Part shown: in pieces, positions 8,479 through 16,471 of the stretch
Numbering within the stretch: the first letter of the stretch is position 1
Layout of the letters: each line of letters begins with the position of its first letter
From: Acidobacteriota bacterium
GTDB lineage: Bacteria > Acidobacteriota > Blastocatellia > Pyrinomonadales > Pyrinomonadaceae
DNA length: 64,000 nt
Direction: 5' to 3'
Assembly: GCA_020199835.1 (NCBI GenBank)
Contig: JAIVJV010000001.1
Coordinates: 62,001-126,000, forward strand
The notes under the pieces: generated by a model
The model's database searches: none
What the model was told of the DNA's origin: nothing
Seen by the model: the letters and a program-made list of their open reading frames with translations, nothing else
Position numbers and translations under genes: made by a program

Positions 8479-9261
8479 ATGTCAAGCAGTGGACCAGTCA
8501 GAAGCTTGCATCCGGATCAATCGTGCAACGAGGTAACAGGCAAAACAAAGATCGGCACATGCGGCTTCGGTGTGGCACAGGCCGAGTACGCACGCACCTT
8601 TTCATGTGTGGAAGTTCAGCATACCTTTTACGAACCGCCCCGACTCACGACACTGAACCGCTGGCGCAGGGAAATGCCGGCCGGCTTCGAGTTCACTTTG
8701 AAGGCTTGGCAGTTGATCACTCATGAGGCCAAGAGCCCTACGTATCGGCGACTCAAACGAAAACTCTCCGAAACTGAGAAGGCAGAAGCCGGGTCCTTCA
8801 AGAGGACGGAAATAGTGAACGAGGCCTGGCAAGCGACGCTCGGTGCGGCACAGGTGCTAAAAGCCAGAACAATTCTTTTTCAGTGCCCGGCCAGTTTCAA
8901 ACAGACCGCAGAGAACATTGCCAGTATGGAAAAATTCTTCTGCTCTATCGATCGACAGGATCTCAATCTGTGCTGGGAACCGCGCGGAGATTGGGATGCA
9001 GGGGTAGTAAGATCGATTTGTGTAAGCCTTGAATTGTGCCATGTAGTCGATCCATTCATTGGAACGACTGTGACTCCGGACAAATACTACTTTCGACTTC
9101 ACGGCAGGAGTGGCTGGCGTTACCAGTATGAGCTGGGTGAACTTAAGGAATTGGCGACATCACTTGTTAAATCCAGGGCCGGTTACGTGTTCTTTAATAA
9201 TAGTAAGATGACCGAGGACGCCTTAAGATTCTGTAACGTGCTGGCCCATCGCAACGAATGA
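8479..9261 (+). CDS. DUF72 family protein (YecE-like)
   Basis: This 260-residue protein matches the DUF72 TIM-barrel family: IGTCGF near the start, VEVQHTFYEPPRLTTLNRWR, EFTLKAWQLITH, CWEPRGDW, YFRLHGR and the final GYVFFNN. Its biochemical role is not established in the family. The start is 6 bp downstream of the abgT stop, so co-transcription is likely, but the first ~30 residues lack family features and an internal start is possible. The usual family length is 230-300 residues, so the gene looks complete. Confidence 0.85.
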   Translation: MSSSGPVRSLHPDQSCNEVTGKTKIGTCGFGVAQAEYARTFSCVEVQHTFYEPPRLTTLNRWRREMPAGFEFTLKAWQLITHEAKSPTYRRLKRKLSETEKAEAGSFKRTEIVNEAWQATLGAAQVLKARTILFQCPASFKQTAENIASMEKFFCSIDRQDLNLCWEPRGDWDAGVVRSICVSLELCHVVDPFIGTTVTPDKYYFRLHGRSGWRYQYELGELKELATSLVKSRAGYVFFNNSKMTEDALRFCNVLAHRNE

Positions 9262-9396
9262 ATCAATCACTTTAAGAGACTCACGATCGTGTTCAACGGG
9301 CCGGGCAGTATTTGCTGGTATTGAAGCAAGCGAGTAATGATTGCCACAGAACTAGCAAGGAGAGCTATAGCGCAGTGTTTTGAGTTAATTTGCGTC

Positions 9397-9429
9397 AAGG
9401 CCCAAAGGCGCGCGAGAAGTACAGGTGAA
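9397..9429 (+). pseudogene. Remnant of a FRSIEE-type partner gene 3' end
   Basis: The sequence AAGGCGCGCGAGAAGTACAG plus TGA encodes KAREKYR-stop, identical at the protein level to the end of the gene at 6688-6894. It uses different synonymous codons, and one base is missing just upstream compared with that copy. The rest of the gene is absent. It therefore looks like the leftover end of a diverged homologue and not a recent duplicate. The remainder of 9262-9492 shows nothing I can name. Confidence 0.5.
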
Positions 9430-9492
9430 CGTCACGTGCCCGGAACCGAAGCGACAAGTCTCCTTCAGTCGTACCAGCTTGAATGTAGATAG

Positions 9493-9925
9493 ATGAAATC
9501 TCGTCTCCACCTCGGCATAACCACGCTCTCATTAATGCTGCTGGTTTCCGGCTGCAACTCCTTGTCCGTGTCAATCAATGATACTAACCCGCCCGTATTC
9601 ACTTTCAGCGCCGGTCCATTTGCTGAGTGTTGCGACAAACTCGCCTTCTTCATCGTGTACGAGCTAGGTGATGGCACAGCCGACAAACGAGTCCTTTGGG
9701 AAATCCGACCGGAGTCCGGCACTGATAATTCTGCTAACCGGTTGCCATCTATAACTTACGGTGAGCTGCCAGGAGGTTTCGAACAAGTCGTACCAAGCTC
9801 CGGAACGCCGCCCGCTTTGCAGGAAGGGAAGGTCTATTGCAGCCTCGGGTCCGCGTATTGAAGTGCCCGATGCGTTTGTCAGGTTTCGAATTCAAAACGG
9901 CAAAGCAGCGCGAATGCGTGAGTAA
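9493..9925 (+). pseudogene. Lipoprotein of unknown function, frameshifted
   Basis: The ATG at 9493 starts a lipoprotein signal peptide ending in the lipobox LVSGC, so the product would be anchored at an envelope membrane. The annotated frame ends at 9861 (122 residues). Beyond about 9838 the shifted frame reads ASGPRIEVPDAFVRFRIQNG and then stops at 9925, a natural continuation that overlaps the next gene's GTG. A single-base indel near 9838 therefore probably split the original ~143-residue protein. I do not recognise the family. Genuine decay or a sequence error would look the same here. Confidence 0.55.
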
Positions 9926-10253
9926 GGACTGCTTCGTGGCGAGCAACCAAAAAGAAAGAAGTTGGTCCTACACGACTGCTCTCTTAGAGTTGAGTCTGGT
10001 GATATTGCTCGCGCTTTCCTGCACCGGAGCCTCAGGTGAGTATCAGATCACCAATTTCGACGTCGGCAAAGGACGCTCGATTGAGATACTTGCCTCGGAA
10101 GATGCCGAAGTTTCGCAAAGCTTCTACTATCAGGTGAGAGTTAACCAAAAGGTCGTAGTGCCACTATTTATGATTTGTGTTGGGCACGATCGCGGTCAAT
10201 TGAAGTTTCAGACCCTGCTCGCAAAAGACGGCGACCTCGTGGGCATCTATTAA
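9918..10253 (+). pseudogene. Secreted or lipoprotein-like protein, probable premature stop
   Basis: A GTG at 9918 overlaps the restored stop of the upstream lipoprotein gene. The protein has an N-terminal hydrophobic helix (LLELSLVILLALSCTGASG) with a Cys that could be a lipobox, and then about 70 residues (ITNFDVGKGRSIEILASE and onward). The TAA at 10251-10253 falls in mid-domain. The same frame continues QKHPQEMLAIHDFKSNATWP until a stop near 10400, which reads like real coding sequence. The gene is probably truncated by a nonsense change. No function is assigned. Bases 10254-10497 contain this tail and otherwise nothing recognisable. Confidence 0.5.
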
Positions 10254-10497
10254 CAAAAACATCCGCAGGAGATGCTTGCAATTCATGACTTCAAGTCGAA
10301 TGCCACGTGGCCGGGATTGCTAAGTCCCGATCAACAGAGTTCAAGCTTTCCGGAAACCTGCTTCTCACAGACCTTTAGGCCGAACATCAGAACCTACAAT
10401 TGAAGTTAGGGATGGGCCTAGTTGCGAGTAACAACAGGTGACGAGTAATCAAACGTTAGAGAACACCAATGCCGACTTGAACGACGCAAAATACTCT

Positions 10498-10665
10498 TCA
10501 TTCGACCGCTGCCTCCGTTAGGTGCGACGTTCGAATCATCTTTTGTGTTTCGAAGCCACGCGCCGCCATCTTCGTGAGCAACTGCTGGTAAAGCTGCTCG
10601 TCGAGTTGAGGCGTGCGAACCAGAATCCAGAGATAATCCAAGTTTGTTCGGGCGCTGATTAAAAA
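10498..10665 (-). pseudogene. blc: C-terminal fragment of a bacterial lipocalin (Blc-like)
   Basis: Read on the minus strand, this stretch encodes LDYLWILVRTPQLDEQLYQQ, then LLTKMAARGFETQKMIRTS and a stop at 10498. It matches the conserved last strand and C-terminal helix of Blc-type outer-membrane lipocalins (DYLWILSRTP...GFD). The beta-barrel portion is missing. The frame simply runs back into the stop codon of the next gene at 10708, so the N-terminal ~100 residues were deleted. It is non-functional debris. Confidence 0.6.
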
Positions 10666-10707
10666 CCGGCAATGATGGTCGCGATGTCCGGTCCGAACTG
10701 TTTCACC

Positions 10708-11517
10708 TCACAGCACAGCTTCCAGTAGTTTGCGGCGCGTGTCTGTGTCGGCAATGCCAGTCGGTGTGATTCCCTTTGTTTGTTGAAATGCGCTCACCGC
10801 CGCCTGGGTCTTCGGTCCAAACACACCATCAACTTCTTTCAGCGGCTGTAGGAGTTTTAGTACATAGAGCTGGGCTTGCACCTGACGCACGTGTCGTGAA
10901 TTGTGAAAAACGGTTTCATCGTCGCGATCATTGAGCTTTACTGTCGGCAACTCCGGCGCGAGTGGCACCGCAGAGGCATCGCCGTACAAAAGCTGCATCC
11001 CTTGATCGAAGGTGTACCCTTCAGTCAATTGGTAATGCCAGAATTCGCGCTTCTTCCAAACGTTCGGCCATCCCCGCTGTGCTCGAATGCGATGCCACCC
11101 GAAAGCTTCAGCTATCGACGTAAAGTCGCAGTAAAACTTCGGTGAACCGCCGTTCGGCGCCATTAACTCGCCCTGGGTACCATCCTGCTTTTCGCACCTC
11201 AGATAAGTTCGAAAATAGGTAACGCCATCGCGTAGATCTTTGATTACTACGAGTCTTGGATCTCCCTGGTTGTAATCAAAGGCATCGCCGCACTTGTGCC
11301 GCGACTTATTGGCAACACCAGCCTCGCTCGTCTGAAAGTTTTTATGCCGCATCATATCGCCGAATATTGACAGGAAGTCGAAGCCGGCTGCGTTGATGAT
11401 CTTTTGGCGCAGAGCTTTAAACCGGTCCGCTGGTGTACCAGTACGCAAATACGGGAGCCCAACTTCAATGTTAGGGATTAGCGTTGTGTTTGGACTCGGT
11501 GCTGGGGGAGGAGGCAT
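10708..11517 (-). CDS. M15-like peptidase with C-terminal peptidoglycan-binding domain
   Basis: The 269-residue protein has a zinc-peptidase-like region. SRHKCGDAFD gives the SxHxxGxAxD pattern, and REFWHYQ gives the acidic/WH motif, as in M15 DD-carboxypeptidases such as VanY. The last ~65 residues (VRQVQAQLYVLKLLQPLKEV, DGVFGPKTQAAVSAFQQTKG) form a PG_binding_1 domain. Together they suggest an enzyme acting on peptidoglycan peptides. No clear signal peptide is visible in the Pro-rich N-terminus, so the export route is unclear. A decayed lipocalin lies immediately downstream. Confidence 0.75.
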   Translation of the reverse strand: MPPPPAPSPNTTLIPNIEVGLPYLRTGTPADRFKALRQKIINAAGFDFLSIFGDMMRHKNFQTSEAGVANKSRHKCGDAFDYNQGDPRLVVIKDLRDGVTYFRTYLRCEKQDGTQGELMAPNGGSPKFYCDFTSIAEAFGWHRIRAQRGWPNVWKKREFWHYQLTEGYTFDQGMQLLYGDASAVPLAPELPTVKLNDRDDETVFHNSRHVRQVQAQLYVLKLLQPLKEVDGVFGPKTQAAVSAFQQTKGITPTGIADTDTRRKLLEAVL

Positions 11518-11588
11518 AGCGTTTTTCCTTTCATTGATCGGTAGTCTTGCTAAGAATTCAGTAATGCAGCATCAGGGTTCGCGATGAG

Positions 11589-13040
11589 CTAACACCCTTC
11601 CTCTTCGTTCTGTGGATCAGTGTCTGCGTCTGACTGAACATTGTCATATCGATTGACACCAGCATTGTTCACATCAGTTACGTCTCGGGCGTCAGTCTGC
11701 CGCTCGGGTATCTTGAACCCGACGTACGTTCCCGCACTGATACCCATCAAGGCGAGTAGCGTCTCGCTGAATTGCGGCATCGTGAGACTAGTCCAGACTG
11801 AATAGATAAAGATCAGGCCGAGCACGATGGTCCAAACCAGAATCTGAAACCGATGAAATGTCACTCCATTGACGTCGCTGAGAAGGTCCATGATGGGTCC
11901 CTCAGATGCCGGCTTTTGTAATCCTGAAGCTGCCTCGTTTACTTGTGATCTGACTTGCTCCAACTCGGCCTCCATTGTCGCTAGTTCCGTGCGCCGCGAA
12001 GCCAGGCTGGCGGTCAGGCTCGGGTCTCCGCCCAGCGCGACTTTTTCGGCATCCACTATCGTTGATTTCAACTCCGCAATTGAGGCAGCAAGCCTGGCCT
12101 CTCTGGGCCTGAGTGTCTCTAAATCAGTATCGCTACTTTCACGTTTGTTAGCGTCTACCATTGCAGCGCCCAGTGCTGTGCCCGTCCCGATTCCCAGGAG
12201 GATTAACGACGAGGAGGTGATCGTGTCCAGGTCCCACGTGACTAACCCAATGAACAGGAAGGACCCAAGGATTATGAAGAACCACCAGGCGACTTGCGTT
12301 CGGGCCAAACTGTAGGGACGCTTAAGAGGACCGCCGGTGGGATTTGGTGGCCCTGAATCCCGAATAATCGTGGTCTTTTTTGCAGCGATGAGGAAACCGA
12401 CAAGAGTAGCCAGAAATAACGCCACACCGACATTGAAAAGGACATCCCAATAGACCCGGAGCAGAAGAGGTTTAGCGTCCTTTAGCGGCGACTTGCCCTC
12501 CAGACCAACGCTGGCATCGACGGAAACGGTCTCGCTTTTGGGCCGTGACAAGAAGTTTTGCCAAGCATCGCGCGATTCCGAGTCGCGCCTTAGCTGAAAA
12601 TGAAGCTCGTCGAGCTCGGCATTTACGGCAAGAGGATGAAGGTCCTTTATTTCGATCTGGTCCAAAAACAGCACAAAGTTTTTTGGATCGATCCGTTCCT
12701 GCGCAGGCACTCCGTTTTGGGGATTCTGTTGTCGGGCGAGTTCTTCTTTCAAACAGTTCACCTCGACGATAATTTTGTCGCCGAGCCCTGCCGCACCGGA
12801 AGCGTCACCCGGAACCTTCACATTCCTTATCGAAAGGGGAAATGGTGTCGGACTCGGTGAGGGTGTTGGCGATGCTTTCGGCGAGGCTGCCGGCGAGGGC
12901 GAGGGTGAGGGCGAGGGGGAGGGGGAGCTGACGGGACACTGTGCTTGACCTTTTGAACTGATAGCCAACAAGAGCGTTATAGAGACAAGAAAAATCCGGG
13001 CATACTTGAGGGCGCGTCGGGAAGCGTTGGGGGTAGTCAT
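11589..13040 (-). CDS. Membrane protein with Pro/Ser-rich linker and coiled coil, unknown function
   Basis: The preferred ATG at 13040 has AAGGAG upstream; the frame also extends to 13154. A signal peptide ends near SSKGQAQ. A low-complexity run of SP repeats (about 30 residues) follows, then an extracytoplasmic domain, a helix (VLFNVGVALFLATLVGFLIA), two further helices (VAWWFFIILGSFLFIGLVTW, SSLILLGIGTGTALGAAM), a coiled coil (~60 residues) and a C-terminal pair ending GISAGTYVGFKIPE. This architecture recurs as an uncharacterised membrane protein in environmental bacteria. I assign no function. Confidence 0.65.
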   Translation of the reverse strand: MTTPNASRRALKYARIFLVSITLLLAISSKGQAQCPVSSPSPSPSPSPSPAASPKASPTPSPSPTPFPLSIRNVKVPGDASGAAGLGDKIIVEVNCLKEELARQQNPQNGVPAQERIDPKNFVLFLDQIEIKDLHPLAVNAELDELHFQLRRDSESRDAWQNFLSRPKSETVSVDASVGLEGKSPLKDAKPLLLRVYWDVLFNVGVALFLATLVGFLIAAKKTTIIRDSGPPNPTGGPLKRPYSLARTQVAWWFFIILGSFLFIGLVTWDLDTITSSSLILLGIGTGTALGAAMVDANKRESSDTDLETLRPREARLAASIAELKSTIVDAEKVALGGDPSLTASLASRRTELATMEAELEQVRSQVNEAASGLQKPASEGPIMDLLSDVNGVTFHRFQILVWTIVLGLIFIYSVWTSLTMPQFSETLLALMGISAGTYVGFKIPERQTDARDVTDVNNAGVNRYDNVQSDADTDPQNEEEGC

Positions 13041-13243
13041 CAGAGTTGCTCCTTCGGTAGTTTGCGGTAAGAAATGACCTCCACGATGTATATGTCGGAT
13101 ACCTCCGTTTCGTTTCGCTCGTTCTCTCAGAAGCCCGTTTACGAGGTTGCCCATCGGTGTTTCGGTGACATGTGCCTTCCCGAATCGCTATGCTACGCGG
13201 GTAGACGTGAGCCAACCTCGCAATGAAGACAAGGACCAACTCT

Positions 13244-14890
13244 ATGAACAGAAACCGCTTCTTACTCGCCCTGGCCGCCATCGCGTTTCTCTCAACCACA
13301 ACCTCGGCCCAAGTTCCTGACAAAGCGAAAGTTGTAGCCGGGGCTGAGCGAGCGTTTGAGAAGGTTACCAAGGCGTACGTCGCACCCGCGCCCGGCTGCG
13401 CTGCGGCGGTGTCACTCAACGGAGAGGTAGTGTTCGAAAAGGCGTTCGGACTCGCCGACCTCGAGCACAACGTTTCGAACACAACTCAAACTATTTTTGA
13501 ATCAGGCTCGGTTGCGAAGCAGTTCACTGCTGCAGCGCTCGTACTGCTGCAACAGGATGGGAAGCTCAGTCTCGACGATCCGGTCAGGAAATATATTCCC
13601 GAACTTCCAGATTACGGTGCTCCGCTGACGATCAGGCATCTCTTGAATCACACTGCCGGTCTTCGCGATTGGGGCACAGTCTTGAGTCTCACCGGCGCCG
13701 GTCGCGGCGAACGAGTCATCACTCAGGATCTCGCACTCGACGTTATTACTCATCAGCGTGCACTCGACTTCACTCCCGGTTCGGAATTCTCGTATTCGAA
13801 CAGCGGCTACAACCTCGCCGCGATAATCGTCGAGCGCGTTTCGAAACAGAAGTTCCCGGCGTTCGTCGAGGAGCGGTTATTCAAACCACTCGGCATGAAG
13901 AACAGCTCGTGGCGCGACGACTACCAGCGAATAGTCCCAGGCCGCGCTCAAGCGTATTCGCGTCCAGGCAATGGACCGTGGCGACTCAATATGCCTTTCA
14001 TGAATGTTTATGGAAACGGCGGTATGCTTACGACGGTCGGCGATTGGATGAAATGGAACGCGATGCTCGATTCGCATTCGCTGGGTGCACCTCTTGTCAA
14101 TGCACTCGAAACTCGCGGAGTGCTGAATGACGGCCGGAAAATTTCATACGCGCTCGGGCTTACCGTCGGTACGTACAAGGGGCTGAAGGACGTCTCGCAT
14201 GGCGGCGCGACTGCCGGCTATCAAACTTTTCTTGCGCGTTACCCAGAGAAAAAGGTTTCGGTCGGTGTCATGTGTAACGGAACTTCACCGAGTGCCGGAG
14301 GGATCGCCACAAGCATCACGGATGAAATCTTCGGACCGTTTCCCGAAACACCGCAGACCGAAGCAGCCAAGATTTCAGAAGACGAGCTGAACAAGTTTGT
14401 CGGTATCTGGCGAAACAAAAAGACACACGGTCCAGCAAGATTCGTGGTTGAAAACGGTGTTTCGCGATGGCGCGGAGCGCGTCTTGTACCAATGGGAGGC
14501 GGGCAGTTTACTGCGGACGGCAATCAGTTGAAGTTTACGCTGGATAAAGACGGCAAGCCGTTGTCTGCTGAAACCGTCGATTCGAATGGTGAAGTCACAC
14601 GTTTCGTTCTCGAAAAGGAGTGGACTCCGGCGCCGGCGGACCTCACCTCGTTTAAAGGAGATTGGTTCAGCGAAGAGGCTGGAGCAACGATCACGGTGGC
14701 CGTCGAAGGTGACAAGGCGTTCATCAAACAGCGTCCGGCGACGAGTTTACCGATGCAGCCGTTATACACTGATCATTTCATCGTGCAGGGAAACACGATC
14801 TGGTTCACACGAGACAAGAATGGCAAAGTCGATGGTATGCACGTCGGAGCGTCGCGCATGCGCGACATGCCGTTCGTACGCGTGAAGTAG
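13244..14890 (+). CDS. Secreted serine hydrolase, beta-lactamase class C / S12 family
   Basis: The start at 13244 gives a clean signal peptide (RFLLALAAIAFLSTTTSAQ) and an AAGGA upstream; an in-frame ATG at 13223 is less convincing. The catalytic SxxK is SVAK (Ser89/Lys92), followed by the YSNSGYN motif (Y-x-N) and HGGATAGYQ in the KTG/HxG position. A C-terminal ~170-residue beta-rich extension (DUF3471-like) follows. Such proteins are peptidases or esterases as often as beta-lactamases, so no resistance role should be assumed. It diverges from the membrane protein at 13040 across a ~200-bp shared promoter region. Confidence 0.85.
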   Translation: MNRNRFLLALAAIAFLSTTTSAQVPDKAKVVAGAERAFEKVTKAYVAPAPGCAAAVSLNGEVVFEKAFGLADLEHNVSNTTQTIFESGSVAKQFTAAALVLLQQDGKLSLDDPVRKYIPELPDYGAPLTIRHLLNHTAGLRDWGTVLSLTGAGRGERVITQDLALDVITHQRALDFTPGSEFSYSNSGYNLAAIIVERVSKQKFPAFVEERLFKPLGMKNSSWRDDYQRIVPGRAQAYSRPGNGPWRLNMPFMNVYGNGGMLTTVGDWMKWNAMLDSHSLGAPLVNALETRGVLNDGRKISYALGLTVGTYKGLKDVSHGGATAGYQTFLARYPEKKVSVGVMCNGTSPSAGGIATSITDEIFGPFPETPQTEAAKISEDELNKFVGIWRNKKTHGPARFVVENGVSRWRGARLVPMGGGQFTADGNQLKFTLDKDGKPLSAETVDSNGEVTRFVLEKEWTPAPADLTSFKGDWFSEEAGATITVAVEGDKAFIKQRPATSLPMQPLYTDHFIVQGNTIWFTRDKNGKVDGMHVGASRMRDMPFVRVK

Positions 14891-14922
14891 CGTCTTTTAA
14901 CTACTATCGAGAACCTCAAACA

Positions 14923-15786
14923 ATGAAAGCTATCAGGGCGCTGCTCCTTCTCATCCTTCCTGTCGCTGTGGCAGCTCATCCAGGCGGCGGGCTCATCGCG
15001 GTGGATGCAAACACCGTGATCTTCGGCGACTCGATGTACAACACCATCTGGCGGCTGGAGAAGGGAAGCAAGCCGCGGGCGTTAGTGAAGAACTTTCACG
15101 CACATTGGACCACGCGCGGCCTCGACGGTCAGGTTTATTCCGAATCGTTTCAGGAGATGGGCGGCGCGCTTTTTCGCATCCCTCTCGACGGCGGCCAGCA
15201 CGTCAAGGTTGCCGAGGAGTCGCAGGTTGAGGCGCCGGTCTTTGCGGTCGGCAAACGCGGTGAACTCATCTTTCAAAAGGGCACGCAGATCGTAGAACGG
15301 GTTGCCGACGGAACCACGAAACCGTTCCGCGGATCCGGGGAGATCGCGAAAGGCGAACCACCATTGCAGCAGGTCATCGCGTATCACTGGGCGACGGATG
15401 AAACACTTTATCTTTCCGACGGCAAACACCTCCGGCGCGTATGGAGAGACGGCGTTGTGCGCTTGGTAGCTCGAGTCGAGGGCAAGCTGATCCAGCCGCA
15501 GATCTGGAACTCGACTGGAGCACCGCGGATTTGGAGTATTGCGACCGACGACCGTAAACGCATCTATACGGCGGTTCCTGATATTGGTCAGGTTGTTCGC
15601 ATCGATCCCGACGGCTCGCACCACGTCATCGACCGGAGCGCCGGCGGTTGGCGTGTCACGGCGGTGGCGACGTTCGGTGATTCTGTTTTTCTGCTCGAGA
15701 GTAGCGATTCAACTAACGCAGGTCAGCGCGTGCGGGTGCTCCGCGGTTCTGGAAGGATGGAGTTACTCGGCCAGGTCGAGCCTTAG
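14923..15786 (+). CDS. Secreted beta-propeller-like protein (SMP-30/NHL type)
   Basis: The 287-residue protein has a signal peptide (ALLLLILPVAVAAH). It then shows repeated strands typical of a propeller: TVIFGDSMYNTIWRLE, GALFRIPLDGGQHVKVAEES, RKRIYTAVPDIGQVVRIDPDG. No catalytic residues can be assigned. A diverged, broken copy of most of this gene lies at 18198-18816. The gene lies 33 bp after the serine hydrolase stop, so the two may be co-transcribed. Family membership is from the pattern only. Confidence 0.65.
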   Translation: MKAIRALLLLILPVAVAAHPGGGLIAVDANTVIFGDSMYNTIWRLEKGSKPRALVKNFHAHWTTRGLDGQVYSESFQEMGGALFRIPLDGGQHVKVAEESQVEAPVFAVGKRGELIFQKGTQIVERVADGTTKPFRGSGEIAKGEPPLQQVIAYHWATDETLYLSDGKHLRRVWRDGVVRLVARVEGKLIQPQIWNSTGAPRIWSIATDDRKRIYTAVPDIGQVVRIDPDGSHHVIDRSAGGWRVTAVATFGDSVFLLESSDSTNAGQRVRVLRGSGRMELLGQVEP

Positions 15787-15862
15787 GTCGACGACTTGGT
15801 AGCAGAGTAAGCGGCACACTGTTCTGCGGCGCCGCTCAAATATGTAATCAGTTGTGTCAACG

Positions 15863-15899
15863 CACGGAGAGCCCCGTTTCGCATGCGGGGCTCTCTGTG
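15863..15899. terminator. Strong hairpin between convergent genes
   Basis: A 14-bp stem (CACGGAGAGCCCCG / CGGGGCTCTCTGTG, one mismatch) with a 9-base loop sits between the convergent genes ending at 15786 and 15946. There is no clear T-run on either side, so intrinsic termination is likely but not certain. Confidence 0.55.
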
Positions 15900-15945
15900 A
15901 ATCTCCGGTATTTGTCCGCGAAACAAGTCGCGATAATTGTCTATC

Positions 15946-16446
15946 CTACTTCTTGACGAACGTGCGTTTGACTTGTTGTTTGCCGTTCGGGCCGTCGGCG
16001 GTTAGGTCGATTTTCAACGTCTTGCCGTCAGCTGAGAGAGTCCAGATGCGGGTCATCTGAATATTCACGGGGCCTTCGGGACCGTCGAAGGTTGAGTTTT
16101 CAATGACCTCGATGCCGTTACCGTCAGCCGACCATTTAGCAGTCCGCTTACCCTTGCCGGCCGGGCCGTTCGGCGTTTGGGGAGTGAACTCCGCCTCTTT
16201 GCCGTCAAGCATATAGCTATCGGAGACGACTCGCTCTCCTTCGTCGTTAATTAATTTAGTCTCGAGCGAGAGCTTGTCGCCCGTTTGAACGACGGTCATG
16301 GTCTGGTTCAAGCCGGGAGGCAGTCCTTCGCTCTTAGTCTTGTCCAAAATCCACGTGCCGCTAAAATCAGCTTTCGCCGAAGCGACGGCCACGCAGACCG
16401 CTATAACCAAAGCGGCCGCGGCTGCTGTTGTGATGATGTGTTTCAT
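15946..16446 (-). CDS. Small secreted beta-rich protein, unknown function
   Basis: This 166-residue protein has a clear signal peptide (AAAAALVIAVCVAVASAKA). The mature part is mostly alternating beta strands beginning DFSGTWILDKTKSEG and ending KRTFVKK, a lipocalin-like or DUF-type small barrel that is frequent in Acidobacteriota secretomes. The ATG at 16446 is preceded on the minus strand by AAGGAGAAG. No active-site residues can be recognised. Confidence 0.65.
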   Translation of the reverse strand: MKHIITTAAAAALVIAVCVAVASAKADFSGTWILDKTKSEGLPPGLNQTMTVVQTGDKLSLETKLINDEGERVVSDSYMLDGKEAEFTPQTPNGPAGKGKRTAKWSADGNGIEVIENSTFDGPEGPVNIQMTRIWTLSADGKTLKIDLTADGPNGKQQVKRTFVKK

Positions 16447-16471
16447 GTACTTCTCCTTGTAAGCTAACGAA

